This document shows, piece by piece, positions 22,120 through 33,074 of a stretch of 64,000 nt of DNA. Origin of the DNA: Bimastos eiseni. Lineage: Eukaryota; Annelida; Clitellata; Crassiclitellata; Lumbricidae. The notes under the pieces are model-generated. The model saw nothing but the letters and a program-made list of their open reading frames with translations. It was not told where the DNA came from and did not search any database. The stretch lies in NCBI GenBank assembly GCA_959347315.1, contig OY365810.1, forward strand, positions 5,537,857-5,601,856. Direction: 5' to 3'. The position numbers and the translations under genes are program-made. Each line of letters opens with the position of its first letter. Position 1 is the first letter of the stretch.

Positions 22120-22645
22120 AGAAGTGCAAAGGCATATTGCCCGGTTCCCGCCCATTCAAATACACGCAAGTTTACAATCAGATCCGCTGAGACCCTTATA
22201 TGGGACAAGATTCCTTCTCAAGTTAAGCTATCTTATAGTCTACATGAATTCAAAAAGAGGCTGCCCCCCACATAGTGAATGGAAAAAGAGTAAGGGTTAG
22301 TACTTAATAAGAGTATGTTATCATGCTAGTATTTTGCTCAGTTAATGTATAAACCTATTAGATTAGTATTGTTGTGTTATCTTGCTCTCATGTCGTTAGT
22401 TGAAATTAAATGCTAATCAATCAAGTCGTAACTGGATTAAGCGTACGATTAGCTGAAATTGTTCTCATATTAGAAAGTATGTTAATTGACAGTCTGCAAT
22501 GTACTTCATTGTCTTTATAGATGACCTAGCTAGCGGGATCTATGGATCCCTTCTGTACCCCAATTGTTACCAATGTCACCGGAACCTTGAACGAATTATG
22601 CTATTGCTGTAAATCTGGTTGGTTACAATAAAATAATATTGATTA
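22120..22645 (+). pseudogene. LINE 3-prime end
   Basis: Ends an ORF2-like frame with SAETLIWDKIPSQVKLSYS and HEFKKRLPPT (22185-22275), the usual LINE C-terminus (a W-x-x-[IL]P box, then F-K-x-x-L). A 3-prime untranslated region runs to ACAATAAAATAATATTGATTAATTGAC at about 22645. The upstream reverse transcriptase is absent, so it is 5-prime truncated. It abuts the minisatellite at 22652. Confidence 0.6.
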
Positions 22646-22651
22646 ATTGAC

Positions 22652-22942
22652 TGATTTTCATCAATCACGTTTCCATTTGAGCATAATTAATTTCATCAAT
22701 CCAACATCCCCTTAAGCATGATACTTCTCATCAATCTAGCATCAATTTTAGCACCATTCTTTTCATCAATCTAGGGTCTACTTAGGCATGATTATTTTCA
22801 TCAATCCAGATTGCAATTTAACGGCATTATTTTTCATCAATTCGGCTTTCATTTAGGCACGATCATTCTCGCCAATCCAGCATCAATTTAAGCATAATTC
22901 TTTTCATCAATCCAGCTTTCATTTAGGCATGATGTTTTTCAC
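22652..22942 (+). repeat. Minisatellite, about 8 units of 34-37 bp (CATCAATCCAGCTT type)
   Basis: Units of the form TTTTCATCAATCCAGCTTCC then ATTTAAGCATGATTA are repeated with about 75-85% similarity. Single or few copies occur at 21985-22035 and 27090-27330 (same strand), and on the other strand at 23140-23245 and 26260-26720. Related single units lie in the elements at 42.4 and 53.2 kb. The family is therefore spread through the window inside other elements. Confidence 0.85.
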
Positions 22943-23051
22943 CGATCTCCCTTCTACTGCCGAGGCTCGCGAGGATTATCTTAACATGGCATGTAAATTG
23001 CGACACTAAAGTGGCAGATTGCCATATAGTACATTTATATAATATATAAGA

Positions 23052-23345
23052 TAGGTGTCCGCTCCATTGTCCGAAGGTTCAATAGTCCGAAGGTTCGATA
23101 GTCCGAAGATTCTATACTCCGACATAAATTTAATTAGAATCTGGAATTATTGATGAAAAGAATGTGTAAAACTGGGAGCTTGATTGATGAGAAAAGAATC
23201 ATGCCAAAATGGAAGCTGGATGAATGGAAAGAATTATGCAATCCAGCCTCTAACAAACATAATTCTTCTAATCAGTCTAGCAACCATTAAAACCACAATA
23301 TTATCAGGCTGTCGAATCTTCGGACTATCAATATGGAACCATAAG
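23052..23345. mobile_element. Small foldback element with TCCGAAG words
   Basis: The left side has three words (GTCCGAAGGTTCAATA, GTCCGAAGGTTCGATA, GTCCGAAGATTC). The right side has the inverse GAATCTTCGGACTATCAATA. Between them lies minus-oriented CATCAATCCAGCTT minisatellite. Exact ends are uncertain, and no clear target duplication is visible. Confidence 0.45.
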
Positions 23346-23374
23346 ACACAATGTTATTGTGTCAGAGATCTGCG

Positions 23375-23470
23375 CAAAGCGTCCTACGCCAAAACGGCGC
23401 GGCGCCAAAACGTGCTGCGCCAAAACGGCTGCACCAAAACAACTGCGTCAAAACGTCACATACCGAAAAA
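23375..23470 (+). repeat. GCGCCAAAACG word array
   Basis: Six imperfect copies of (C)GCCAAAACGgC in about 95 bp, next to the EGF-array sequence that resumes at about 23502. No facing partner array was found within the window. Confidence 0.6.
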
Positions 23471-23636
23471 ACTGATACTGTAAGTAGGTGCTATTCAGAC
23501 AATAATTCCTTCATAGCGCTATGCGGTTCCATACCGGTGCGATTAACGAATTCCACTTCCAGCAAATGAACTCCGTGATCACGTCAAATTTGATTAGAAC
23601 GGACGACATGATAACCTAATAGACTCAAAGACTGAA

Positions 23637-23747
23637 CTGCTTCACAGTTTGAACCAGTGTATCTCGATTCACAAATGCGTGCGTATTTGTTTAGATCATC
23701 ATCACATGTTCCATGAACACATGGTTTTGACTTGCATTCGTCGATAT
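23637..23747 (-). pseudogene. EGF exon 1 of the array (degenerate)
   Basis: A 111-bp relative of the EGF exons at 40.7-63.5 kb, on the minus strand. It reads DIDECKSKPCVHGTC but then KYARICESRYTGSNC, so the fourth cysteine is replaced by Arg. The donor GT is lost (TT instead). Its acceptor side is intact. It lies just outside the left end of the Polinton and marks the same array as exons 2-13. Probably not used. Confidence 0.8.
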
Positions 23748-24076
23748 CTGTAGAGGAAAGCAATAACTGCACAGACTTTTCGGAACCATAAACTTGACTA
23801 TTGGAACAATGCCACGGATCGTCAGAAGCTCTTGGGTGGGGTTAATCTTCCAAAGTGGTCATCGGCGGAGTTCCAGCTGACAGCACATCAAGAGCATTTG
23901 CTGCCATTTTATTTGGCCAAATATACTTTTGTTATTGCGCATCCCCAGTTCATCAGCCAAAATTTTTTTTATCTACATGGGTCCATCAGTTATATAATTG
24001 AAACTCATCAGGACGCAAACAAAAACGCCCGCTGTAAGTTAATATGTTGAATATGCTCAATTAAGTAGGAGATTCA

Positions 24077-24205
24077 AGTAGTAGAGAATTGGATAAGCTG
24101 GCTCATATGACCAAAACATAGCTCAAAACACCAACCTAATAGGTTACCATGCGTATTAGTAAACTACCCTACGTCAAGTCATCACCAAAATAACGATAAC
24201 CAAAG
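24077..24205 (+). repeat. Polinton left terminal inverted repeat, outer part
   Basis: Matches the inverse of 40010-40136, including TAGCTCAAAACACCAACC and TAATAGGTTACCATGCGTATT. The repeat is cut at 24205 by the 24206-28158 insertion and continues at 28159. Confidence 0.9.
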
Positions 24206-24516
24206 GGATCTAGGACAAAATGGTAGCGGACAAAATGGTACGGAAAAAATTATATAGGGACAAAATGGTTGCGGACAAAATGGTACGGACCAAATGGTAC
24301 TCACAAAATGGTAGCGGACAAAATGGTACGGACAAAATGGTACGGACAAAATGGTATGGGGACAAAATGGTATTGGATCAAATGGTACGGACAGAATGGT
24401 ACGGACAAAATGGTATTGGACAAATATGTATTATGCCAAAAATGGTGCGGACAAAATGGTATTGTACAAAATAGTAGACCTGTGGAAAAAACGGTAGAGA
24501 TTTAATAGGTCTAGGG

Positions 24517-25930
24517 CAGTGATCACCAACCCGTGGCTCGCGAGCAGCACGCGGCTCTCAGGGAGTTCTTTGGTGGCTCTTCGAAGATTTCCAGAAAATG
24601 ACATTTTCGGAAAAGCTTCGTAGAAAATTTATATGTGACGAAATAAAATTGCAAACGAAAGATTTTTATGGTATCTTTTTACTGTTGCCATATATCAAAT
24701 AAGTTTTCAGTGAGAAAATGCAAAACTTCCCAGAACTTACTCGCATGGTTGCTGGACAAGGCATTTTAGATTGACATTACAGGGCATCTTAACCAACTGA
24801 ATTTGAGGCTGCTGGGTTTTTATGTTGCAACTGAATTTACTTCATTTTTCGACCAACTTATCTATGCAAACAAATTTTCAGTAATGAGCCTTATGAAGTC
24901 AAAATTAAGCACCAAAATAACAACCGAAAATCTCCTGGATCAGCGAATCGTAACAATATTCTTAAAACTTATAAAGCGCCAACTGAAGGCCAAGCGCAAT
25001 GCATCAGCTAATTCACGAGCGCTGTATCGAATCAGAAGTGTCCTATTGCAAAACCAGTTTGCTCACCAAATGAATGGATAGGTATACGAATTTCGTGATA
25101 ATGTATATATAAAAATATCAAATATATTACGATTTAAACCAGAGACTAATGATGCTAAATGCTATCGTAATTATATCATATCTATATTATTATTATTATA
25201 TTATATTATATATATTATATATATTATATATATATATTATATATATATTATATATTATATCATATCTATATTATATCATATCATATATATAAATATCACT
25301 GGATACATCTCACCGGGGGACTGGCCCCCTAATTCGCCGGATCTGTCACCAATAGAAAATGTTTGGAGTATTATGGCGGCAACTGTTTATGCCGATTCCG
25401 AACCCCAGACATTGAACACCTTAAAACGTCGGCTTCGTAAGGCATGGACATCGATACCTCTGACAACTCTGAAAAATCTAATCGGCTCGATGCCTAATCG
25501 ACTTGAGGCTGTAATAAATAGTAAAGGAAACATTATTAAATACTAAATAATAATTTGTATTAATTAATTATGTGTGGATTAACAATGATGGTCGTATAAT
25601 ATTGTTTTCGGCGTAACTGGACGTTTGCTTGGCACGAATTTGATGACGTCACGGATATTGGCGTTACAATTTTAATAAGTGAGCTAGTGATCTAATTTTT
25701 CCTCTAACATTCTCATTTGAACAACCTATCCTCCAGTATACAACTTTCCATATTATATTGTGTATAACATATATTTGTCTGCATTCAAAATCGTTCTCGA
25801 CCTATCGAGTCACCTTATATTAGCTGAATAACCGCATTTGTTGTGCTCGTAAAATCACAGCGGCTCCCAAAAGTTGCTAAACTTCGCAATGCGGCTTGGC
25901 TCAACACCGAAAAAAGGTTGGTGACCACTG
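24517..25930. mobile_element. hAT element remnant
   Basis: A 1.41-kb insertion starting CAGTGATCACCAACC and ending GGTTGGTGACCACTG (14 of 15 match as inverted repeats). It is flanked by an 8-bp duplication GTCTAGGG/GTCTAGGA. Next to both ends are GTGGCTCGCGAGCAGC- and CGGCTTGGCTC-type sequences common in hAT ends. A transposase trace at about 24760-24815 reads DITGHLNQLNLRL, the C-terminal DIT-x-HL-x-x-LN box of SCAND3/GTF2IRD2-type hAT transposases. The rest of the transposase is lost. A Tc1/mariner fragment sits within it. Confidence 0.85.
25301..25546 (+). pseudogene. Tc1/mariner transposase C-terminus
   Basis: An uninterrupted 81-codon frame to TAA, reading DWPPNSPDLSPIENVWSIM and ending RLEAVINSKGNIIKY. 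WP-x-x-SPDLSPIENVW is the last catalytic box of Tc1-type DDE/D transposases; here the third acidic residue is the Glu of PIEN. The first two catalytic Asp regions are absent. The AT-rich stretch 25160-25300 sits where the front of the gene should be. Nested in the hAT remnant. Confidence 0.85.
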
Positions 25931-26098
25931 GTCTAGGACATTTCCCCTCGGACATTCGAATCCCCAGAAATTTACTCTAGGGCATTTCCCCCGATAGATC
26001 ACTAACATAGCACACATAATATTTATATATATGTATCAATCAAAAATACTTGATAAAGCACCTGTTCAAGATATCTACTCAGAGGCGCACAGTAATTG

Positions 26099-26099
<1 letters not shown>

Positions 26100-26165
<66 letters not shown>
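26100..26165. repeat. (TA)n microsatellite
   Basis: About 33 uninterrupted TA units, useful only as a length-variable marker. Confidence 0.98.
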
Positions 26166-26167
<2 letters not shown>

Positions 26168-26259
26168 TACTACGTATCATATGTGTACAACGAACTTTGT
26201 TAAACCATAGTTTAGGTTGGCAAAGTCATTTTCCTGCAAATGTCATGCTGTCTAAGTTT

Positions 26260-26720
26260 GAAATAGAAGCTGAACTGATGAAAAGAATCCTTGCAAAAAT
26301 GTAGGCTGGATTAATTAATAGAGTCTTGTTTAATATATGCTGGATTGATGAAAGAATTGTGTTGAATAAAAGCTTCAGTGATGAATGAATAATGTCTAAC
26401 TAGAAGCTGGATTGATGAAAGTAATTATGTTCAATATGAAGCTGTACTGGTAACAGAATCATGATTAAGCAGAAGAGGGATCTATGAGAAAAAGTAGAAG
26501 CCACATTGATGAGCAATAACTTATTGCTTAAATGAAAGCTGGATTGATGAAACATTCTTTGCTCAAATGAAAGATGCAATAATGAAAAGAATGATGCCTA
26601 AATGGAAGCTTGTAAATGCAATGAATTCTGCAGAGATGAAAGCTGGAAATTGCTGCAGAATTCTGCTCAAACAGGAGCTGGATGGATGAAAAATGCCTGC
26701 CTACATGTACATGTAGGCTA
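26260..26720 (-). repeat. Minisatellite of AAGCTGGATTGATGAAA units (inverted copies)
   Basis: About a dozen degenerate units on the strand opposite to 22652-22942, such as AGAAGCTGGATTGATGAAAG and TGAAAGCTGGATTGATGAAA. Together with the opposed copies at 27090-27330 they form the core of the 24206-28158 element. Confidence 0.75.
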
Positions 26721-26784
26721 CGTTTACGCTTCTGAATTTTATCTAAAAAGCTCTGACTTTGTAACCTACCGGTATCCTATAAAA

Positions 26785-26935
26785 AGGGCGATAATCAAAA
26801 GGGCCCAATCTAAAGGGCGAAAATCATAAGGACGAACGTTCAAAAGAGCGCGCGATCAAAAAGTCGACAATCAAACGGGCGCGCGTTGAAAAGGGCGACA
26901 GTCAAACGGGCGCACGTTTAAAAGGGTAAATGTAA
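26785..26935 (+). repeat. AAAAGGGCGATAATC / CAAACGGGCGCACGTT word array
   Basis: Eight or nine imperfect words of 16-18 bp built on AAAAGGGCGAxAATCA and AAACGGGCGCGCGTTG. No facing partner was found, so this may be one end of a further nested element. Confidence 0.7.
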
Positions 26936-28158
26936 ATAAATGAACATAGTATATCAGCCAGCGAAACCATAAACATCTTGTAATCCATTTAATTGTTTAA
27001 AAATCGTAAATGCTTCAGTTTAAGTGGCATTGTTTTATTAATAATGCTGTTGCTTAAGCAGAAATCTCTCCGTCGATCCAGTTAGGCATTACCTGTCTCA
27101 TTAATCCAGCTTCCAACAAAGTAATATTATTTTCATCAATCCCGCTTCGATGTAAGTAGATTTTAGCTCATTGATTCCGCTCAGATTGCTTATAGAAGAA
27201 TTATCACATAAATAAAAGTTCCACTTTAGCAAAATTCTTTTCATCGTCCCATCTTCAACTTTGTACTAAAATTTTCATCAATCCAGCTTCAATTAGGCCT
27301 ATAGCAGAATGCTTTTCATCGAATATTTCAGTGATTGATTGATGTATTGATTGATCTTGAATGGTAGCATACATTACATAGAGTATACCGTTGCTCATTA
27401 TGTTTATCGTAATAAATGAAGCAGTACAAGCCTGTATGATCAACTACTCTTCTTATTACTTTTATTAGACATTTGCCTTATGCATCAAAGTGAGACACGT
27501 TGTATTAATTTTATTGGTTGTTCGCCAATTAACTATAAATTAATTAGGCAGAACAAACCTGTAAGATCAACTGTTCCTCTAATTATTTTTGATTCAACAT
27601 TGACCGTAAGCATCAACGTGTGACACGTTGAATTGAGGTTGCTGATTGTGTTTTAGCATCACACTTGTTACAGAGGGAAAATTCCAGGGAAATTGTCCTA
27701 CAGGGGAAATGTCTGGGGGAAATGTCCGGGGGAGATGCCTGGAACCGAAGTTGGGGCGGTTGGATCGGGTTCTGTTCTTTCTTCTCAATATTTGTTTAGG
27801 TAAGTGATCAGACGGAGGGAAATTTTCAGGCAAATGTCCTAGATGGAAATGTAGGGAGGATGTTGGGAAGAAATGTTCCTGAGGAAATATCCAGGGGGAG
27901 TGTCCTCACATCGAAGTTGACTTGTGTGGTTGCATCAAACCTAATCTCTGAATAGGATTTGACCAAAAGTTGTAGATTCCGACACTGTAGTTGCCCATTT
28001 TTTCTGTACCATTTCACCCAATATCATTTTGTCCGTACCATTTTGTCCGTACCATTTTGTCCGCTACCATTTTGTCCGTACCATTTTGTCCGCTACCATT
28101 TTGTCCCCATACCATTTTGTTTGTACTATTTTGTCCGTGCCATTTTGTCCAGTCACCC

Positions 28159-28315
28159 AACCAAAGCCCTAGGTCAAACACCAACCTATTACTCACCACA
28201 ATATCATCGATGACTCATAATTCATGCATAAACCTAAGGCCTAGGTTAAACACCAACCTATAGGTCAAAAAACCGGGAATTTCCCAATAGTTTCGATGAG
28301 TCAGCACCAAAAAAG
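28159..28315 (+). repeat. Polinton left terminal inverted repeat, inner part
   Basis: Continues the left repeat after the inserted element. CTAGGTCAAACACCAACCTA, ACTCACCACAATATCAT and CGGGAATTTC all match the inverse of 39890-40010. It contains three copies of the word AAACACCAACCTA. The PolB reading frame starts directly after it. Confidence 0.9.
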
Positions 28316-28332
28316 ATTCTCTCATACATAAT

Positions 28333-31300
28333 ATGGATGAAAATATTTTCTCAGTCCGACTTAAAGGAATGCCACCCCCATATAAAATGGAATACCCGAA
28401 GAAGACTGTGAAAGAATTAAGAAATATTGCGAAGCAGAAAGGTATGGTGTGTTATACACGACTACGAAAAGCGGATTTGATTGTTAAAATTGAATCCCAT
28501 GTGCCTAAAACACTCATCCCCTCACATTTTACCCTTTTTTCATCCGATGCTACAAAGAACAGTTTGCTTGATGCACCCGTTCCCGACATTGGAATCTCAG
28601 CACTGGTTCCTATACCAGCCACAACAAATATTCGTTAAGACTAAATCAGCGATTAACACATTCGCAAAGTGAATCGAAGGGTACAGAAGTGAAGAACCAA
28701 AGAGAAAGGTGAATGAGAAGAGAGAAGCACGGAAAGCCAAGGTGAATGCTATATTCAGTAAAAATCTTATGAAAACACGCAAAATGAGAAAGATCGCCAC
28801 AGCTATCAAGGGCTTCACGAAACAATACACGGTTGATGGAGTAAACGGAATCGATGCCACATCTTTTCTTAACACAATTCAAAGACATGTGGTAGACCTG
28901 TTGACTAAAAATCAACAGACTAAGGTTAATTTTGTCCTTACCTGCACGATGGGACGTGTCAATCTGAAATCCGGGCAAGCAGATTCCGCCGATGTGCCGC
29001 TCGTTTCGAGAACTGAAGTGGTGTTAGATTCTACCGATGCGAGCGAAATTTATAACAATGCGAAAGATAAAATTATAGAATCAATGGCTACCTTACAGAT
29101 GCAAGGTAGTAACTGGAGACTCAGAGCGGTTATAAAATTGGACATGAACACGGTTGTTTATAAATCGTTGAAGGGCAGTTCTTTCATTCCACTGCCGAAA
29201 TGTCTAGCGAGTAAAAAGGCTATTGTTAATATGAAGAACGAAGACGAAGAATGTTTCAAGTGGTGTGTGACGAGAGCCTTAAATCCGGTTGAGAGAGAGA
29301 TTCAGAAAGAATCACGAAAGAATTAAAAATACAGTCTGAGACACTTATTTGGTATGGTATCAAATTCCCCGTAGCAGCAGAAACAAATATGATAAGTAAG
29401 TTTGAGAGTAATAATAATATTTGTATTAATGTTTTAGTCATGAGAAAGATGTTGGCCTATTCCCAATATATTTATCGAAGCATGAGAGTTGTAGCTGTGT
29501 AGACCTATTAATCATTTCCAATGAAGAACCAAAATATTATTGTTGGATAAAGAACTTCAGCAAATTGATGGCGGTACAGGCAGAAAACTCCGTTCATTCG
29601 ATGCGCTATTGCAAACGATGTCTGATGGGATATAGAAATGTAGATTCATTAATTAAACACACCAAGTACTGTTCCCAAAACGCCGCACAAAAGATGGAAC
29701 TTCCAAACCCTGGAACTATGTTGAGTTTCAACAATGATTATAGAAAGATAAGAGTGCCCTTTGTAGTTTACGCCGATATCAAGTCATTCAACAAACCTAT
29801 AGATACTTGTCGACCAGATCCCAGCATGTCTTACACGTGCAAGTACCAAAAACACGTCCCAAGTTCTTTCTGCTATTATATAAAATGTTTTGATGATGAC
29901 CTAAATTCGCAAGATCCCGAGACTTTCATAGCGAAGAGCGAAGATGATGATGTATCTCAGATATTCATAGACACTCCTATAGATAATATAAAAGATATTT
30001 GTAATCGATTTAAATTTCCTAAGAAAATGATATTCGGAGAGAAAGAACAGGCGCTATCGTTTGTCACACATGCGGAGGAGAAATAAACGATGATCGAGTT
30101 AGAGACAGTTGCCACCTTTCCGGTAAATTTAGAGGCGCAGCTCATAAGAATCGTAATTTAAAATATAAAGACCCCAAGGTTTTCCGGTATTGTTTCATAA
30201 TCTATCCGGTTACGGTAGTCATCTATTCGTAAAGAAATTAAAGAAATTACGAGGTGATGATGGCGAAAAGATCAACTGCATTTCCTGCAACGAAGAAAAG
30301 TACCTCTCTTTTAGCAGAGAAGTAGCAGTCGATAAATTCATGGATGAAGAAAATAAGTTGAAATTAATCAAACGAGAATTGCGGTTCATCGACAGTTTTA
30401 AATTCATGGCATCGAGTCTCGACGCTTTAGTGAGAAGTCTAAAGAAAAAATCAATGTAGGAACATAGGCAAACACTACTATTGTAACCAGTGCGATCTCT
30501 TACTTAGAAAACGTGTTTATCCTTACAATTACGTTAATTCCATCGAGCTACTGAACGAAACAGAACTACCACCAAACTCAGCATTCTACTCAATACTTAA
30601 CGACTCAGGCATTAGTGATGAAGACTACAACCATGCGCAGTCGATATGGAAAGAATTTGGATTCAAGACTCTGGGAGAATACCACGATATATATAACGTG
30701 ACCGATGTTCTCCTGCAAGCTGATGTATTCGAGAATTTCAGATATTCATTCATTCATTCATTCGTTTCGATAATTTATATAGCGCCTCTTCAAGGGAAAC
30801 TACTCAGAGGTGCTCCCAGCCTAGCCACGGCCGAAAACAAATGACTTTAGCAGCTTGCAAAAGGTAGGCAGATCATTGTAAGGGGGAAGACGGAGGGCAA
30901 CCGGGAGCCCATTCCAGGTGGATGGACCAACAACTGAGAAAGCTCGACGCAGCATTAGCGACGAGCAGGCCCTGGACACCAGAAGCTCGCCTTTAGCAGA
31001 AGAGCGCAAAACTCTAGGCGAAAGGAATTCTGACATCGGACGACACAGTTCCGTCAAGTAGGATGGCGCACAACCAGAGAGACACCGCTATACCAGTGTC
31101 GCGATGCGGAAAGTAATGCGCTGTTGAACCGGTAGCCAGTGAGGGACATCGCGCATATAAGCTGAAACCGGTGGAAATGTAGGTATATGTCCAATGAGCC
31201 TGATGTATGCTGCAAGAACTATGGCTTAGATCCAGCTTGGCATGACACTTCAAAAAGCATCGCTTGGGACGCCTGTTTAAAGTTGATCGGAGTAGATTTG

Positions 31301-32621
31301 GAGTTGTTGAGCGATTACGATGTTATACTAATGGTTAAACATGGGATATGAGGTGGTGTTAGCACCATTTCGCATCGTTTTGGGCAGGCAAACAATAATT
31401 ACATGGGAGAAGCGTCCAACGCTCATAACCTATTTAGATACGAACAACTTGTACGGATGGAGTATGTGTAAAAATCTACCAACTCATGGGTTCCAGTGAA
31501 TGAGCAACGATGAGCTAACTGATTGGAGAGGAATACAGTGTATATTAGAAGTCGATTTGGAATATCCAATGGATTTGCACGATCTGCACAACGACTATCC
31601 TCTTGTTCCTGAGTGTGTTAAAGTCGAAGGATCGGTTGTGCCAACACTTATTCCAAACTTGAACGATAAAGTAAAGTACATAGTCCATTACGAAAATTTA
31701 AAGCTGTATGAAGTTTTAGGTTTGAAGATAACCAAAATTCATCGTGGAATTAAATTTGAAGAAAGTGCTTGGTTGAAAAAGTAAATCGATCTAAATACCA
31801 ATTTGTGGACGAGAGCCTCCAACGATTTCGAGAAAGACTTTTTCAAACTGATGAACAATAGAGTGTTCGGCAATATTTGTGAGAACATAGAGAACCGTGT
31901 AGACGTAAAATTGCTTTGCAGCGAGAAAGAAGCCAGTAAGCTAGCAGCGAGAACGAGTTACGACACTCGAACTATATTTGATGAAAACCTAATTGCTATT
32001 CACATGAAACGGACGAAGCTATGTTCCAACTAGCCTATATATCTCGGCTTGTGTATTTTAGACTTGAGTGAAATACTGATGTACGATTTTCATTATAATT
32101 AGACTAAGAAAAAATACGATGATAGAGCAAAGTTAGTTTTCAGCGACACGGATTCGCTGTCCTGCGAAATTAAAACAAAAGATTTATACGCTCATATAAC
32201 TCCAGACCTCAGAAGTAAGTTCGACACTAGCGGTTACCCGAAAGACCGTCTCTCTGGTATCGAAATTGACATAAATGAAAGGTTATCGGCATGTTCAAAG
32301 ATGAAGCAGCTGGTAAACAGATCGAAAAGATTGTAGGTTTAAGATCAAAACTGTATTCATACAAGATGGTTGGAGCAGACCATAAGAAGTGTAAAGGAGT
32401 GAAGAAAAATGTCGTCAAGAAATCTATCACTCACGAAGATTACAAAGACTGCCTGTTCACCAAGAGAAAACAATCGAGAAAGATGAATGTCATTCGATCG
32501 CATCTTCACGATGTCTACACCGAATAAATTAACAAGGTAGCCCTTTCAGCAAATGACGACAACCGAGTGATTCAGCAAGATGGTATTCACACTTTAGCAT
32601 ATGGACATTATTCCCTAACTA
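28333..32621 (+). pseudogene. Polinton protein-primed DNA polymerase B, broken
   Basis: Replicates the element by a protein-primed mechanism (family knowledge). Order seen: an N-terminal SAP/Rho-N-like helix pair (28396-28500, VKELRNIAKQKGM and RLRKADLIVKIE); a conserved N-terminal region (28709-29326, SNWRLRAVIKLDMNT and KGSSFIPLPKCLASKKAIV); a C2H2-like finger with YCKRC (29620) and the exonuclease start (VPFVVYADIKSFNKP, 29757), where the Glu of Exo I is Lys. The exonuclease core follows (30190-30459). The palm has motif A YLDTNNLYG (31430), motif B KLMNNRVFG (31840) and motif C SDTDS (32137). At least six frame changes and many stops occur, and an L2 LINE piece interrupts it at about 30745-31205. 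Not functional. Confidence 0.93.
30740..31205 (-). mobile_element. L2-type LINE 3-prime end inserted in PolB
   Basis: The minus-strand frame (31057-30821) ends in AFSVVGPSTWNGLPVALRLP, the standard C-terminus of L2/CR1 ORF2, followed by a 3-prime tail of (TGAA)n, seen on the plus strand as (ATTC)n at 30742-30763. A TGAA tail is typical of the L2 clade. The element is 5-prime truncated to about 460 bp. PolB coding sequence runs up to about 30740 and resumes at about 31208 (KNYGLDPAWHD), so it landed in an existing Polinton. Confidence 0.85.
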
Positions 32622-32651
32622 GAAAATGAGCATTAAACAAATCGCCGTCGA

Positions 32652-33020
32652 ATGCGTAAAACGCTACCAAATACTGCTTTGTCGAACGTGGATCTAATCG
32701 AAGCGGCGAGGAAACTTAATATAAATAATTTCAGAGGAGAATTTCTAAGAGACGAGTTACCAAAGTCCGCGAGAGCGAACGAGTGGGGTATTCTCAATCT
32801 CGTCAATTCTGACTGCAGAGGAACGCACTGGGTGTGTTGGATCAAGCGGGCAAACGATAAGGTTTATTTCGACAGACACGGGCTCCCACCACCTACGGAG
32901 TTGATCGAGTATTTGCAAAGACCGCTATTCAACAACAGCGAGCGAATACAGCTGGGCGGCCAAGTGTTTTTCGGACATTTGTGTCTGTACGTATTGAAGA
33001 AGACGTGCAACGATGGCTGA
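32652..33020 (+). CDS. Polinton adenain-like cysteine protease, catalytic Cys lost
   Basis: A 122-codon intact frame of the Ulp1/adenovirus-protease family, which matures capsid proteins (family knowledge). Catalytic-site pattern: His59 in GTHWVCW, Asp74 in VYFDRHG, then Gln100. The nucleophile should lie in a CGHLCL-type box, but the sequence reads FFGHLCLYVLKK with Phe107 where Cys is expected. It starts at the ATG after the PolB end; the short spacing (about 30 bp) suggests co-expression with PolB. The frame is otherwise clean, so it may have been among the last genes to decay. A plus-strand frame from 32627 in another phase is probably a shadow. Confidence 0.85.
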   Translation: MRKTLPNTALSNVDLIEAARKLNINNFRGEFLRDELPKSARANEWGILNLVNSDCRGTHWVCWIKRANDKVYFDRHGLPPPTELIEYLQRPLFNNSERIQLGGQVFFGHLCLYVLKKTCNDG

Positions 33021-33074
33021 AAGTTTCAAGAAGCCGTGAACGATTTGCATTAAATAATAATATATATAAAAAAC

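Larger units (their letters stand above)
24206..28158. mobile_element. Inverted-repeat element with GGACAAAATGGTA arrays, 8-bp target duplication
   Basis: Splits the Polinton left terminal repeat, with a perfect 8-bp duplication AACCAAAG (24198-24205 and 28159-28166). The left end (24206-24505) is some 20 copies of GGACAAAATGGTACG-like words. The right end (28005-28158) is the same word inverted. A second facing pair lies inside: GGACATTTCCCC words at 25932-26010 and GGGGAAATGTCC words at 27665-27915. The core holds opposed CATCAATCCAGCTT minisatellites (26260-26720 and 27090-27330) and AAAGGGCGATAATC words (26790-26930). Apart from the nested hAT there is no gene, so it is non-autonomous. 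Superfamily unknown; the 8-bp duplication excludes Tc1/mariner, and the GG start is not typical of hAT. Confidence 0.85.

Noticed and set aside
24220..24505. Open frames rich in MVRTKWYGQN-type repeats
   Set aside because: They are translations of the GGACAAAATGGTA word array, open in several frames because the word lacks stops. The same applies to 27959-28263.
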